Positions 43,657-55,124 are shown, numbered from the stretch's first letter. The stretch is 64,000 nucleotides of DNA from Allodiplogaster sudhausi (GCA_945643635.1 CALZFC010000252.1:2908501-2972500); one strand, 5' to 3'. Program-made: numbers and translations. The notes: generated from the sequence alone by a model not told the origin.

Positions 43657-45613
43657 ATCGGTGGTTCGGCTTCTTGTCGAAAGATTTGGTGTCGCTGATG
43701 CATCGACTGAATTCTCCAGAGAAGACCATACGCTTGCGCAGTCCTTCGCACTCGTCCTTGAAGCTGCTGAAGAGAACACCCTGCTGGTTGAGGTGAACGA
43801 AACTCCTCTTTTACAAGAGGAAGGAGAGGACATCGACTGGGATGCCGACGAGGCGATTGACCTACCCGAAAAAACACCGGCTGGTGTAGATGAAGTGACA
43901 TTTCTCGGAAGACAAGTATACAAGCTTCAGGTCTGTTTTATACATGTATCCACTTGAAAATTATTATTTTTTACTCCGATTAATTACAGGTCTTGAATGC
44001 AATTGAGTTTTATCGGGAGCCTGCCAAGGGTTCACGGTCACTCTCTACTATGTCGAGTCGCTTTAGTTTCATCAAGAATGAAAATTCATTGTCGAAATTG
44101 CGTGAATTTGAACGGATCTACGCTGATGAAGGGGAATTGAAGGCAGGAGTTCGCGATCGTTTTCGACAGCTGGCTTCAATGCTCAAGGACAAAGTGATGG
44201 AAAAGATGGAGCAAGGTTAAAAATAATTAAAAAGAAAATTATCAGACGACAAAAAAATCATTCGGTGAATTTAAACAGGCGTTGAGTTACATGACGAAGA
44301 TCTTCGAAGGCTGGCGCACGCCATCAACCGTTAGAATACGCAAATCAAGGGCTTCATTGCTAGCTCCTCATGGCTCGATCGGTTTAAAGTACATATCGTC
44401 TTTCTTTCTCTTTCTCTTTCTCTCTCTCTCTCTTTCTCTCTCTCTCTTTCTCTCTCTCTCTCTTTATTTTACCCCTTGCCACGATATGCAAATGTGACAT
44501 AGATCGCCAACAATATTCGGTCGCAAAAAATCACTTCGTTCGTGACGAAGAGGACGATGGCCAGAAAAGCGGACATTGCGAGAGATGCGAATCAATTTGT
44601 TGCGCAGATTCGTCAAGTTATTTCTGCCAACTCTGCAGCAAGAGTTGCTAATTCCGATCAGTTAGGAGTTACCAAGGAAATGTACTCGAATCGGCAAGCA
44701 ATCAAAATTTTAACCCAGAAATCTAACAAAAATTTAGTTTATAAAAATTTTTATTAAAAAAAATTAATTTATGCAGGACATTGGCTGTGAAGTGCAGCAA
44801 GAAAGTTGAAATACTTTCACAGAGCTCAAGTGCCCTAACACACTCCTATACGATCATGCCTCTGCATTTCGCTAGTGGTGAACTCGGTCCCAAGCTCTTT
44901 GTTGTGCTGCCCGAACCAAGTGGAAAATTCCCCTCTACCCGACCGCCATTCAGGTTTTACTCTCACTAGATCTCTCTCTCTCTCTCTCTCTTTCATCTTG
45001 CTCCATTTCCTTCTTGTAGTGCCACAACCTCATCGTGAGAGCTGCGAAATCACATATTATGACGAAGGAACTCATGTTGGATCGGCTGTCGACTTGTGTC
45101 TACATCCCCGGAGTTCCCACTGATCTCCATTTGACCGTGGATATGTGGTCGAGCTTCAGGGATCATAATGCCATGAAGAATGCCGCCCCTCCCGGTCATT
45201 CCCTCTCCGTCTACAACATCCCTGCGGGGGCAACCTCCCTTGTGCAGCCCCTGGATGTCTTTTTCTTTCGGATGTTCAAGGGGTTTTTAAGGCACATCCA
45301 CGCGCACGCCTTGGTTGCCCATCCCGAGTTCAACATCTCCGCAAGAGACAACATACTGAAGACAATTAGCGTTGTTTTCCACCAATTCAAGCACCCCCGC
45401 TACCAGCCGTTCCTGCAATATGCTTGGTTCAAGGGAGGCTATCTGGCCCACCGCCCACCCCCATTCCTCACTCCAAACGAATATTCCTTTGGTGCGAACG
45501 TCGTCGGCCCATGCGAAGATCCTCCATGCTCCCGCGAGTGTTTTGTGCGATGCTCTCATTGCGAGAAAAACTTCTGCCTGACCTGCTTCGTCGTCGACTA
45601 TCATATTTGCTAA
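43640..45613 (+). pseudogene. Tc5-like transposase, multi-exon with in-frame stop
   Basis: Exons can be followed from 43640-43930 and 43990 to about 44215. The next, from about 44279, carries SSSWLDRFK, the CENP-B/Tc5-type helix-turn-helix. Then come about 44502-44694 (IRSQKITSFVTKR) and about 44777-44952 (TLAVKCSKKVEILSQSSSA, THSYTIMPLHFASGELGP), and an exon from about 45020 with the catalytic region (TVDMWSSFRDH, then IPAGATSLVQPLDVFFF, the DDE-family third Asp box). It ends with a Cys/His-rich tail (CFVRCSHCEKNFCLTCF) and a TAA at about 45612. TAG at 44332-44334 is in frame in the helix-turn-helix exon. One intron begins with GC. Enzyme family sure; exon edges approximate. Confidence 0.82.
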
Positions 45614-45690
45614 CTTCAAAACATCCAGAAGCACTATCCCGACATCAGAATAAATTTTTATATATGTGCATTATCAAATGGAAAAATCGA

Positions 45691-46137
45691 TGCGGATTCG
45701 CAAACATGAGCGAAGTGAACACATTAAAATTTAAAATGCCCTTATATAGAAGAAGACAAATTTGGTTAAAAAAATCACTCTCCCGGCATCAGAATAAATT
45801 TTTTACATTTACATTATCAAATGTGAATATCCAAAACTATAGCAAAACGTTTGCACCGTATGGGGTTCGAACCGGTGATACTCAAAACTAAAGGCGAGCG
45901 CGCAACCTACTGCGCTACGCAAGCCACATTTTCAGTGTCAAGCAAGATACCGACAATGGCAAACATCGGGTCAGCAGCCGACATCCTCAATTTATGCAAA
46001 TTTTTAAAAATCAATATAAAATCGCCAGAGGCTATTTAGGAAAAATTAAAAATGCCAGAATCATTTTTTCGACCGTATTAATCGATCTGGACAGGTGCGA
46101 TCAAAATCCGCCACCTTACGCTTAAATGGTTCCCTTG
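45691..46137 (-). repeat. Tc5-like right terminal inverted repeat
   Basis: Reverse complement of 43197-43656. It keeps the same tRNA-like A box (complement at 45906-45917) and B box (45864-45873). Confidence 0.9.
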
Positions 46138-47361
46138 TTAGCCAGCCGTGACAGTTTGCCAAAAGTTGGCGGAATAATCTTACAGTAGGAACATTATCGT
46201 GTCAAGAGATTCTGAATTTTAAAATAAACGCTGACGCAATTCCAACTGAAGGGAACGTGTACTGTAGAATATGCACTAAATAATGCTATTCCACCTAACA
46301 AAAGTTTTAAGCGGGTATTCGATAAATTTCTTAAATAATGTGATTCATACGAGAGCACTAATGAAGGAAATAAAAGCGGAAGAAGAAGAGGGGGGCGGAG
46401 AGATCCAAAACGAAGGAAGCAAGAAGAAATGCCTGATGAGCGTGCCAAGGGAAGGGACAGAGAAGGAGCGAGAAGGGCGGAGGATCACAAATACTCGACA
46501 AAAGGGTGAGAGCAAAAACAGGTCTCACAAAGGGTCTCCTGAAAAGGGTGATCTCCTAAAGGGTTCGCTCAAAGTTCTCTGAACAAGGGTCCCGACAACA
46601 TTCACAAACAATTCCAATCCATTCTCACGAGTTGGTCTCAATCCTGAACATCTTCTTCATCCAGAGAATACCCTAAACTCTTGGAAGAGTTCCCGAGAAC
46701 GAGCACAAAATAATATGTGAGCCTTTCAAGGGAAGAGGGCAACAAGTTTATCACTTGTGCAAAGAAAGGACAACGACATTACTATAAGGTCGACTATAAC
46801 GGCGGAACAAGGAAGCTTTTCTCAAAGGAGAAAAGCAAAGGACGAACCGGCTAGCTAGCCACAAAAAGGTCGAAGTGAGAATGATATCTCAAAGTCATCC
46901 AAATGCAAATGAATCTATCGCTCCGATGTAATTCCAGGCGAGAGAATGACTAGTTTAAAAATACTACGGTATAAAGTTCCACGTGTCAAACTTATTACTA
47001 AGAAAAACAAATCTGTTTTAAAACAAGATTTGTCACCACCCCTTAGTGCATATGTTACAGTAGACGTGCATTTCAGAGAATTTGAATTAACATCTACCGT
47101 ACGTCACTCGGCTCACTAAAATTTTTACAAAGTATCGCCTTGAAACCCCGTGGGATAAGGTACCCGTTTCAAAATGAACTAGTCCCATACTTGCGAAAAG
47201 CCGTCCGAGATAGGTTGCTTCCAACTCCTAATAACGGTAGTGCTGCATTCGTAGAATTCATTTTTTATTAGCACTAGTCCAACTGATCATTTTGGATCAG
47301 TACAGTGCACCTTTGGGTGGGGGTCTTCTTTAGAAACAATTGAATTGAACAAAGTGCTGTG

Positions 47362-47548
47362 CGCTGTTTGAGTCACGCCTTGCGCCACTTCCGATAACTT
47401 CCTCCTGTCTTTTCTGCTTGTGAAACGCTGCCATCCATCGCGTATGCTGTCCTTTTGTTTTCTTCCTATTTTGCGTGAGTCACCCGGATCAAGAAGCGAG
47501 TTCATCCTGACCAGACACCACCGCCCTCTCTTTTTTTGCTTCTCTCGC

Positions 47549-47597
<49 letters not shown>

Positions 47598-48420
47598 CTA
47601 ATTCTGTTTCTTGATAACTCCCCCGCATTGTCACCCACGATTCGTCAACTCTTCTTATGTTCTCCCTTGCCTTGCACCACTCTTCCACTTTTCTTCTCCT
47701 TCGGAGTTCTTTTTCTCCTCGCTCATGAGTCCTCATTGCCTTGATTGATATGATAGTCCTCATTGCCTCACGCGTTTCCTTATCCCGAACATCTTTCATT
47801 GTTGGATTGCGCTTTAGGTAGTCGCAATACGATTATTTTATTGCGCTTTAGGTAGTCACAATACTATTATTTTATTGTAGTTGTGCGCGGGGTACTTGTT
47901 GAAGTTAAAAAAGAAGTGTTCATACTACTACTTTGCGCTAATGTCAAGCCTAACATATTTATCAGTAAAAGCCACGCAGTCTCTCCCCTCCCTATTTCAA
48001 AGACAATTCCGTTGGCTGTTTGGTTGAAGTAAAAGCGTTATTTGCAGACGACTTTTTGTAGAGAACGCGGCTCTTGCTTCCTTCTTTCCCCTTTCGCCTG
48101 CTCCCTTCTTGCTTCCCAATGCGCATAATCGATTATTGCAGTAGAAATGAATCCTCCTCTTTTACTCTTCCTTTATCTTTAGCATTCCTTTTAGAAGTAA
48201 TTTTCTTCACACCCGTCTGTGTCCTTTACTCTTTGTCAAATGTGATTCCTTCCCAGTGATTCCCTCAGTCTTTGCTCTTATCTTCCTCAGCTTTCTTTCG
48301 CTTTTTTTATCATTCGTAGACGGAATGCTCTGTTGTCTTCGCAGGCTGTCTACTTTTTGTAGTCACAGCTGGGAGCCCAGAGAAATATGCACGATTCTGC
48401 CAGGTATTCCTAACATTTCG

Positions 48421-48489
<69 letters not shown>

Positions 48490-48591
48490 ACCTTTCCTAC
48501 CAAATGAGGCATCCGGATTGATAAATGGCTTTAGTAATATCCTTGATTCTCTCAATTGACTGTAATTCTTCTAAATCTCGTTTGATTTGAG
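47362..48591. other. SLC49 copy-1 upstream region, paralogous to 60077-61444
   Basis: Starts with the right CGCTG target duplication. It aligns along its length with the region upstream of copy 2, with roughly one difference per seven or eight bases and small indels. No conserved coding frame is visible. It contains a 34-bp tandem duplication (about 47812-47879) absent from the other copy, and CT tracts at 47551-47594 and 48420-48486. Confidence 0.7.
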
Positions 48592-51500
48592 ATGGACGAC
48601 AATAAAGTGACTGATACGGAAGACCTCGAGATACGGAAGACCTCGAGATGAAGTCTATTCCGAGGGAGGTGTGTTGTATCGTTCTTCCTGAGTACAACTG
48701 TGTATTTGTTTCTTTTATATTTGGTTTGCGATTTTCAGAATCGTAGCACAGTAACCAGTATTGTTTCTTTAAACAATATTGCACTGTATTAGTACTGATT
48801 CTCCACCCTCTCTTCCTTTATATATTTATAGGATGACAAGGTCGACGATTCAGTTGTGGGCAATCCCGCCCGCATGCCGCTCAAGTCAGTTTCTTGTCAA
48901 GAACAATCCATCTTTGCAAACTTTCCCGCAAGTCATAACTACATCCTTTGCCCTGTTGGATGCCAGAATCGCTTTTAATTTGGAGTTACTTTCGGCAACT
49001 CATTTTATCCGTATCATCGAACGAATACTCGAATGAGGAAACATATTTCCCGCCGCTCGCTTCAAATGCCGAGTGTTCTATTTATGCTTTTTGGAAAGGT
49101 AATGCGATGAGCAGTCGCCATTCTCTGCAACGATGTAGGATTCAACGTGGAGATATTCTGCTGATTCGTTAATATCCATAAGTGGTTTCACTAAACTGCA
49201 TTCTGGATGCGCTTGTGTTGATCAGAACTGCGGCATTATCTGTTTTTTTTCTCTAATATTTTGTGAAAACAAAGTCTGCAAGTTGCAGGGTTGCGCGATA
49301 GGATCCTGAAGATAACATTTAAAAAACCTATATAAAATAATGTGATATATGCACTAGTGAATCATCTGGGAGGTTTGGCTTCAGCGCGGTAGAGCTATTT
49401 TGTTATCGTCCAGCAGATAAGATATCATTTGTTTCCTTCCTATTGAAGAGTGTACCGCAAGCGATGGTTGATGCTGGCAGTCGTGGCTCTCCTCAACTGC
49501 CTCAACACAATGTTATGGATTTCTTTTGCTCCCGTCGCCAATCACTCCAACTTCTTTTACGGCGAAGGTTCTGCAAGCTGGTCAGCTCAATGTTTTTCTT
49601 CTTCTTTGACTTCGCAGTTCTATTTCTACAATTTCAGTAGTATTTCAGTAGAAAAGATTTGATATCCGAAGTAATGTAATTGTAAACACGGAAATTTCAT
49701 GCAGGTTCTCGATAATCTACATGATGATGACCATTCCCGTGGGAGTCTTCGCCATGTGGGCGGGCGGCTTCGGCACTCGCGCCTCCATTCTCATCGCAGG
49801 TCACTCTCTTTCCCTCCTTCCAGTGCTGAAATAGTGCATGTCTCTGAACTTGGGCCGGGGGGTTACAATGTGAAAAATTGATAAACCTGGAGGGTTACGA
49901 AGTGAAAAAGGGCCATCCCGGGGCTACAAAGTGTTCACGGGGGTTCAAGGCGATACAGTAAAAATTTTCAGTGAGCCGAGTGACGTACGGTAGATGTTAA
50001 TTCAAATTCTCTGAAATGCACGTCTACTGTAACATATGCACTAAATAGGGGGTGGAATAGCATTATTTGGTGCATATTCTACAGTACGCGTTCCCTTCAG
50101 TTGGAATTGCGTCAGCATTTATTTTGAAATTTAGAATCTCTTGACACGATAATGTTCCTACTGTAAGACTATTCCGCCAACTTTTGGAAAATTGTCACGG
50201 CTGGCTAACTACCCGAAATGTACAGAGCTAAATCGCCGTGTGTTCCGTGCCTACGACCGGGGGGGTTACAACCCTGTTATAGGTCAGACCTATTTCAGCT
50301 CTGCCTCCTTCCCATCTTCCAATTCCAATGAATTTCAGCTGCGACGAATGGAGTTGGCAGTTTGATTCGTCTGTTGTCCGCCTTCCTTCCCATGGAGTAT
50401 CGCTTCCCCGTAGGAATGGTCGGGCAGGGGCTGGCTGCTGTTGCCTATCCCTTCATCATGTATCTTCCTTCCAAGGTTTTACTTTCTTCAATTGTGTGAA
50501 TGTTAAATAATAAAAAATCGTTAGGCCAGTAGTTTTAGTTCTTTACTTTGCAGCCTTGTTCATACCAAAATGCGAGTTCATAACCTCTCTGTCCTACAGT
50601 TCTACCATTGAATTCTGCTTGAGTTGCACCGCAGTTCTGTTTTATTAGGTATCGAATTCGTGGTTCCCCCACAACCAGCGAACCCTGGCTACGATGATCG
50701 GAGCAATGAGTAATCCGCTTGGAGTTTTTCTGGCCAATACCATATCTCCTCAGCTGGTCAGAATGAATTGTGGGAGGAAGGAGTGAAGAAGAAAGAGAAG
50801 ACGATGAGAAGGGAAGCTTGAATTACCCTGCACTTGAAGGTCAAATCCCCTGACGACGTTCCTGTGCTGAACATTCTGACTTGCGTTCCTTCCGTCATTG
50901 TCATGGTCATTGCCTTTGTGTTTGTTCGTCGAAGCGAGCCTAAAGTTGCCTCTTCTTTCTCCGCTTCTTCCCAGGTCAGTCAACATTCTCTTCTGTTTCA
51001 TTATTCCTTTATCTTTTTCACTTATTTTATTCTTGGGAATGTTGCAGTTATTATTAGCTGTAATGCTTGTTGTAGGAGGAAGTGTCGTTCCTCTCCGGCG
51101 TGAAGCAGTGTGTGACCTCCAAGCAGAATCTGCTTCTTTTCCTCGTCATGAGCGCTGGGATTGGCATGTTCAACTGCTTCTACACTGTCATGCAGGTCAT
51201 TATTGTTAAGGCAGGATCTCAGTATGTCTCCAGTAGTGCCAGCCCTCGATTCAGAGGTTGGATTGTAAGGACATAGTCGTAGAAAAATGTAGGAAAGCAT
51301 GGCCCCGATAACTTTTGGTTAATATATTTTTAGAAAAATATATTTGTGTGAACAGTTGAATATATGGATAATATTTTAATTTATTTATCTCACTTCAAAC
51401 TCAATTTTTATTATTTTTTTATTTGAATCGTAGTTGAATTCTTATCCTTTTTGAATTCTGAAGGGGTATTCAAATTATGTAGGGCTATTCCTGTTTGGAT

Positions 51501-52746
51501 TTAGTTCCAGAAAAGTGCTCAGATTGGATTTAGAAAAGTCAGTTGTTTGAGTGGCCGGTTCTTCCGTATGGAGGCCCTTTCTTCGAATTTTTTTTCTGCA
51601 TTTTGTAGCTCAGCCGTACGAACTTTTGTATTTATCTTCGAAGAAGGAAAACTAAAACAAGACTTGAGAAATCTGACACCAGTTTGACCACATGATAGTG
51701 AAGCTTTTATTTTGAGTTGGTTGAAATTTCAGTGAAATGTTGTAAGCATATTTCATAAGGGGAGACATTTTGAGAACTGTATTTTGCTGAATACCTCGCG
51801 GGTAATTGGACCATTCGCTTTTTACCAGAGAATATACATATATCTGAAATATCAAAGTAGTAAATTTGGTTGCTTATTGTTAGTAAACGTTCCCTATATT
51901 GTCGTTAGTGTGAGCACAGCAAACGAAATAGCTGTTGGGCGTTTAGAATTCAACGGAATTACCCCTAAAGACAGAAAATTGAAAAATATTGGGTTTAAAG
52001 AAAGTTATGAGATAGTTATGGGGACTCTAACGTTTTCCTCACTTTTGCATTCCCTGACAGGGAAAAATTTTTTTATAACAAAAATTAGCCCACTAGTTTT
52101 CTTTATTGGTACCATTAGTCTCGATTTGATGCTGCCCTAAAATGTTTGTCACAGTGCTTATTCATTTAGTGATACCGTATTTAACGCTCTTAAGTTTAGC
52201 TTCTCTCGACATTATGCCACACTAAAATGATTCTAAGCGTCGTCTTAACACCCCGTGTGATACCTCCTCATTAAATTTTTGGACAACAAACTCAGAAATT
52301 TTTACCCCGAGGAAGGAGATCATTAAAAAAAGCACTAAAAATAGGATTTGATAAGTTAGGAATGATCGTTCAGGAATTGCTGTGTCCGAAAGGCTACGGC
52401 AACATGTTCGTAGGAGGCTGCGCGTCTCTCATGATAATCGGAGGAGCCATTGGGGCTGCAGGCTCTTACAAAATCTTGGGCGGCACCAAGCTGTACACGG
52501 AAATAAGGAAGGTACATCCATTCTACTTCCAAACACATTATGTTGCTTAACAATGGGAAAATGAATGATTTCACATCTAGGAGATAATCGACAGAAAGAA
52601 ATGAGTTTTTCTAACAACTAAAATAGCGAGTTTTGCCAGTTGTTGGAAACGGCCTATTTTTCATCTCGATAAATTTAATAAATATTTTTTTTTCCTTTAA
52701 AGCAATTCGATTGCATAATAAGTCAAACGTACAAATTCACAAATTC

Positions 52747-52780
<34 letters not shown>

Positions 52781-55124
52781 GCTCTCTCTCTCTGCCTATC
52801 TCTCTTTTTGTTTTTCAGGTGGCAATGGGTTTTGCAGTAGGGTGCTGCCTGATCTTCCTGCAGTTGACGCGGCACGCTGACCTCACCTTGCCCATCGCCT
52901 TGTTCTGCTTCCTATTCGGAGTCCTTGGCCTGGCCACGTACCCAGTCTGCCTGGAGCTGTCTGTTGGGTGCACTTTCCCCTTCTCGCCAGCCATTGCCAC
53001 TGGGCTGATTGTCCTTTTCGGACAGGTTGTCATTGTACGCAATTGTTGAGGGTGACATGACTCTTGTTCCAGATCCAGAGTTTAATTTACGTGTCGATAA
53101 TCGAACAACTGGCCCGACCTCTGAAGCAGCCTGAGATGAATGTCCAAGTCTGCTCAATTGGCAAAGATGACTATCGCAACCATCCCAAGGACAACACTCT
53201 GAGTGTCATGGTAAGCGGGCATTTCTATGCCTTCACAAAAATGTTTAAATACATATTTCTACAAAATAATATATAAATTAAAGTACGTTCTTACATGCGA
53301 CTGAATGAAAATTAGCATTAGGACAGCATGTCTGTAACCTTTAAGCACGGCCTGCCTTGGGGAATCTTTTTTCGACTTCGTTAATGAAAATTGACTCACC
53401 TAAACAACTCGAAGTCCTCTACACAATACCGTACATTTTAATTATTTCCAAGAAAAAACCGTTTGAGAAATAATACAGTTCTCTACAAAAAATGATGAAC
53501 CATAACTCAGTTAGATTTCCGAATTTGATGAAATGAAAGATACCGTTCGATAGCTTGTTGAACGTTTTTTTTTATTTTTCATCTGGGTGTGATTTTCTCA
53601 AAATTACATTTTCGACCCAAAATCCGGCCCTGAACATTTTCGAGACTACTTTTTGACAGTTTTTTCTCCATTTCTGGAAAGAGTACCCTGCAGTTTTTGG
53701 TATGCTGTAGCGCATTAAATTTTCTACAAGAATTTGTTTCCATCAGATGACTCCTTATAGACACACCTTGCGAAAAACGCGCGCGAACAGTTTCGTTCGC
53801 AGCCACCAGATGATGGGTTGGTTTCGGAGAATTTAAGGAAGAGCTCCTAGGCTCCTTTCACTGGCCCGACCTCTGAAGCACCCTGAGATGAATGTCCAAG
53901 TCTGCTCAATTGGCAAAGATGACTATCGCAACCATCCCAAGGACAACACTCTGAGTGTCATGGTAAGCGGGCATTTCTATGCCTTCACAAAAATGTTTAA
54001 ATACATATTTCTACAAAATAATATATAAATTAAAGTACGTTCTTACATGCGACTGAATGAAAATTAGCATTAGGACAGCATGTCTGTAACCTTTAAGCAC
54101 GGCCTGCCTTGGGGAATCTTTTTTCGACTTCGTTAATGAAAATTGACTCACCTAAACAACTCGAAGTCCTCTACACAATACCGTACATTTTAATTATTTC
54201 CAAGAAAAAACCGTTTGAGAAATAATACAGTTCTCTACAAAAAATGATGAACCATAACTCAGTTAGATTTCCGAATTTGATGAAATGAAAGATACCGTTC
54301 GATAGCTTGTTGAACGTTTTTTTTTATTTTTCATCTGGGTGTGATTTTCTCAAATTACATTTTCGACCCAAAATCCGGCCCTGAACATTTTCGAGACTAC
54401 TTTTTGACAGTTTTTTCTCCATTTATGGAAAGAGTACCCTGCAGTTTTTGGTATGCTGTAGCGCATTAAATTTTCTACAAGAATTTGTTTCCATCAGATG
54501 ACTCCTTATAGACACACCTTGCGAAAAACGCGCGCGAACAGTTTCGTTCGCAGCCACCAGATGATGGGTTGGTTTCGGAGAATTTAAGGAAGAGCTCCTA
54601 GGCTCCTTTCAAGTCCTGCTGATTCCAACAAAAGTATTGATCTTCTCCAAGATAAACACTGTTGGGCTTCTCAAGCTCTGGCGTTTGCTCCTAGGATTTA
54701 GAGTTCACGGTCATCGTTGCAAGCTCATTGTGGCGGTTCGAATGATGTATAACACGGCCTGGTTACATTACCTTAGAGAGCTTAGACACCTTCCAAATGG
54801 TGTCAGGGGCACCATATTTGATCCCGAGGGTCCGAATGTAACCCCCCTTTTTTTTTAGATGGTGTCAAAGCTCTTGCAAACATTTTAGTCATTATATAAC
54901 TACATATTTTCGGATGAATCCTGAATGGAGAAAGGTATTTCGTAATGGAGCAGACCGTTTTCTCGTGGCAGGTCTTCACTGCCGTCGCCACTGTTGTCGT
55001 GATGATACTCGTGCTTGTCTTCACGCCAGAACATAGAGAATGGCTGCAGAGAAATAGAGAAGAGGGAAGACAAGGCGAATCAGGAGGAGAATGCGGCCAA
55101 ATGAGAAGGCCAAGGTCTCCCTAG
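48592..55124 (+). CDS. SLC49 (FLVCR/MFSD7)-like transporter, copy 1, damaged
   Basis: Major-facilitator transporter; known SLC49 members move haem, choline or related solutes. Exons in order: start (48592), DDKVDDSVVG (about 48832), VYRKRWLMLAVVALLN (TM1, about 49452), IIYMMMTIPVGVFAMW (about 49705), GQGLAAVAYPFIMYLPS (about 50338), [20 protein letters not shown] (about 50649), SPDDVP...VFVRRSEPK (about 50841), EEVSFLSGVKQCVTSKQ (about 51076), ELLCPKGYGN (about 52371), VAMGFAVGCCLIFLQ...LSVGCTFPFSPA (52819-53024), IQSLIYVSIIEQLARPL (53072-53212) and a final helix exon (54972-55124). A 17-bp duplication at 48613-48646 throws the start out of frame after 19 codons; an ATG at 48648 could restore it. 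One exon lies in a 751-bp duplication, so function is doubtful. Confidence 0.75.
48613..48646 (+). repeat. 17-bp tandem duplication in first exon of SLC49 copy 1
   Basis: GATACGGAAGACCTCGA occurs twice in direct succession. Removing one copy would give an uninterrupted first exon parallel to that of copy 2 (61445). As it stands the frame meets TGA at 48649. Confidence 0.9.
49830..50290. mobile_element. short copy of repeat X in SLC49 copy-1 intron
   Basis: This insertion enlarges the intron before the exon at about 50338; copy 2 has a short intron here (about 62679-62727). It holds an uninterrupted version of the X repeat (49935-50245) with the empty Tc5 site at about 50208. It is bounded by two GGGGGGTTACAA blocks (about 49858 and 50262) with related GGGTTACGAAG and GGGGCTACAAAG units between. 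Confidence 0.7.
51260..52340. mobile_element. about 1-kb insertion in SLC49 copy-1 intron
   Basis: The intron between the EEVSFLSG exon and the ELLCPKG exon is about 1.17 kb, against about 0.15 kb in copy 2. The extra DNA is AT-rich. Its right part (52130-52262) is a copy of the MITE family (TTTAGTGATACCGTAT ... ACACTAAAATG ... ACACCCCGTG). A 118-codon frame at 51784-52140 has no recognisable features. Confidence 0.6.
53109..54611 (+). repeat. 751-bp tandem duplication including an exon
   Basis: Unit 1 (53109-53860) and unit 2 (53861-54611) are almost identical, with one base deleted and a few changes. Each contains most of the exon reading LARPLKQPEMNVQVCSIG...NTLSVM with its GT donor, and the following intron DNA. 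The second exon copy lacks its own acceptor, since the unit starts inside the exon. Confidence 0.93.

Larger units (their letters stand above)
43194..46140 (+). mobile_element. Tc5-like DNA transposon with TTA target duplication
   Basis: The element spans 43197-46137 (2941 bp), flanked by TTA on both sides (43194-43196 and 46138-46140). It starts CAAGGGAACC and ends in the complement. Terminal inverted repeats are long: 43197-43656 and 45691-46137. Long (about 0.5 kb) inverted repeats and TNA targets are known for C. elegans Tc5. The related sequence at about 50208 holds the unoccupied site with a single TAA, which confirms both boundaries. A transposase gene lies between and partly inside the repeats. 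Confidence 0.92.
43161..47152 (-). mobile_element. repeat 'X', interrupted by the Tc5-like element
   Basis: Sequences at 43161-43193, 46141-46295 and 47035-47152 match, in reverse, consecutive parts of 49935-50245. That second copy has one uninterrupted stretch where this one is split by the Tc5-like element. The end carries ACCCCGTG (CACGGGG on the other strand) like the MITE family of this window. The middle (46296-47034) has no counterpart in the short copy and no clear coding frame. Confidence 0.65.
34442..47361. mobile_element. 12.9-kb nested insertion with CACAGCAC termini
   Basis: The whole stretch between SNX17 and the SLC49 upstream region is absent from the duplicate locus near 60080, where the flanks join directly. 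The ends are inverted repeats (CACAGCACATTG at 34442 and its near-perfect complement ending at 47361), flanked by CGCTG. The interior consists of a PAT-like retrotransposon (34471-39482), a LINE (39541 to about 43120) and a repeat interrupted by a Tc5-like element (43197-46137). The original outer element may be just the short end pieces (34442-34470 and about 47190-47361). CAC termini with a 5-bp GC-rich duplication are typical of Transib elements, but no Transib transposase is visible. Confidence 0.65.

Noticed and set aside
47287..47799. Arg/Glu-rich minus-strand frame
   Set aside because: It includes a GA microsatellite, and the frame is not kept in the paralogous region near 60100-60500.
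49450..49460. Mutated splice acceptor (GAAG instead of GCAG) as proof that SLC49 copy 1 is dead
   Set aside because: AAG acceptors are used elsewhere in this window, so this change alone is not evidence of inactivation.
51784..52140. Possible 118-residue gene
   Set aside because: It lies in DNA inserted in an intron of one duplicate only, partly overlaps a MITE, and has no recognisable motif.
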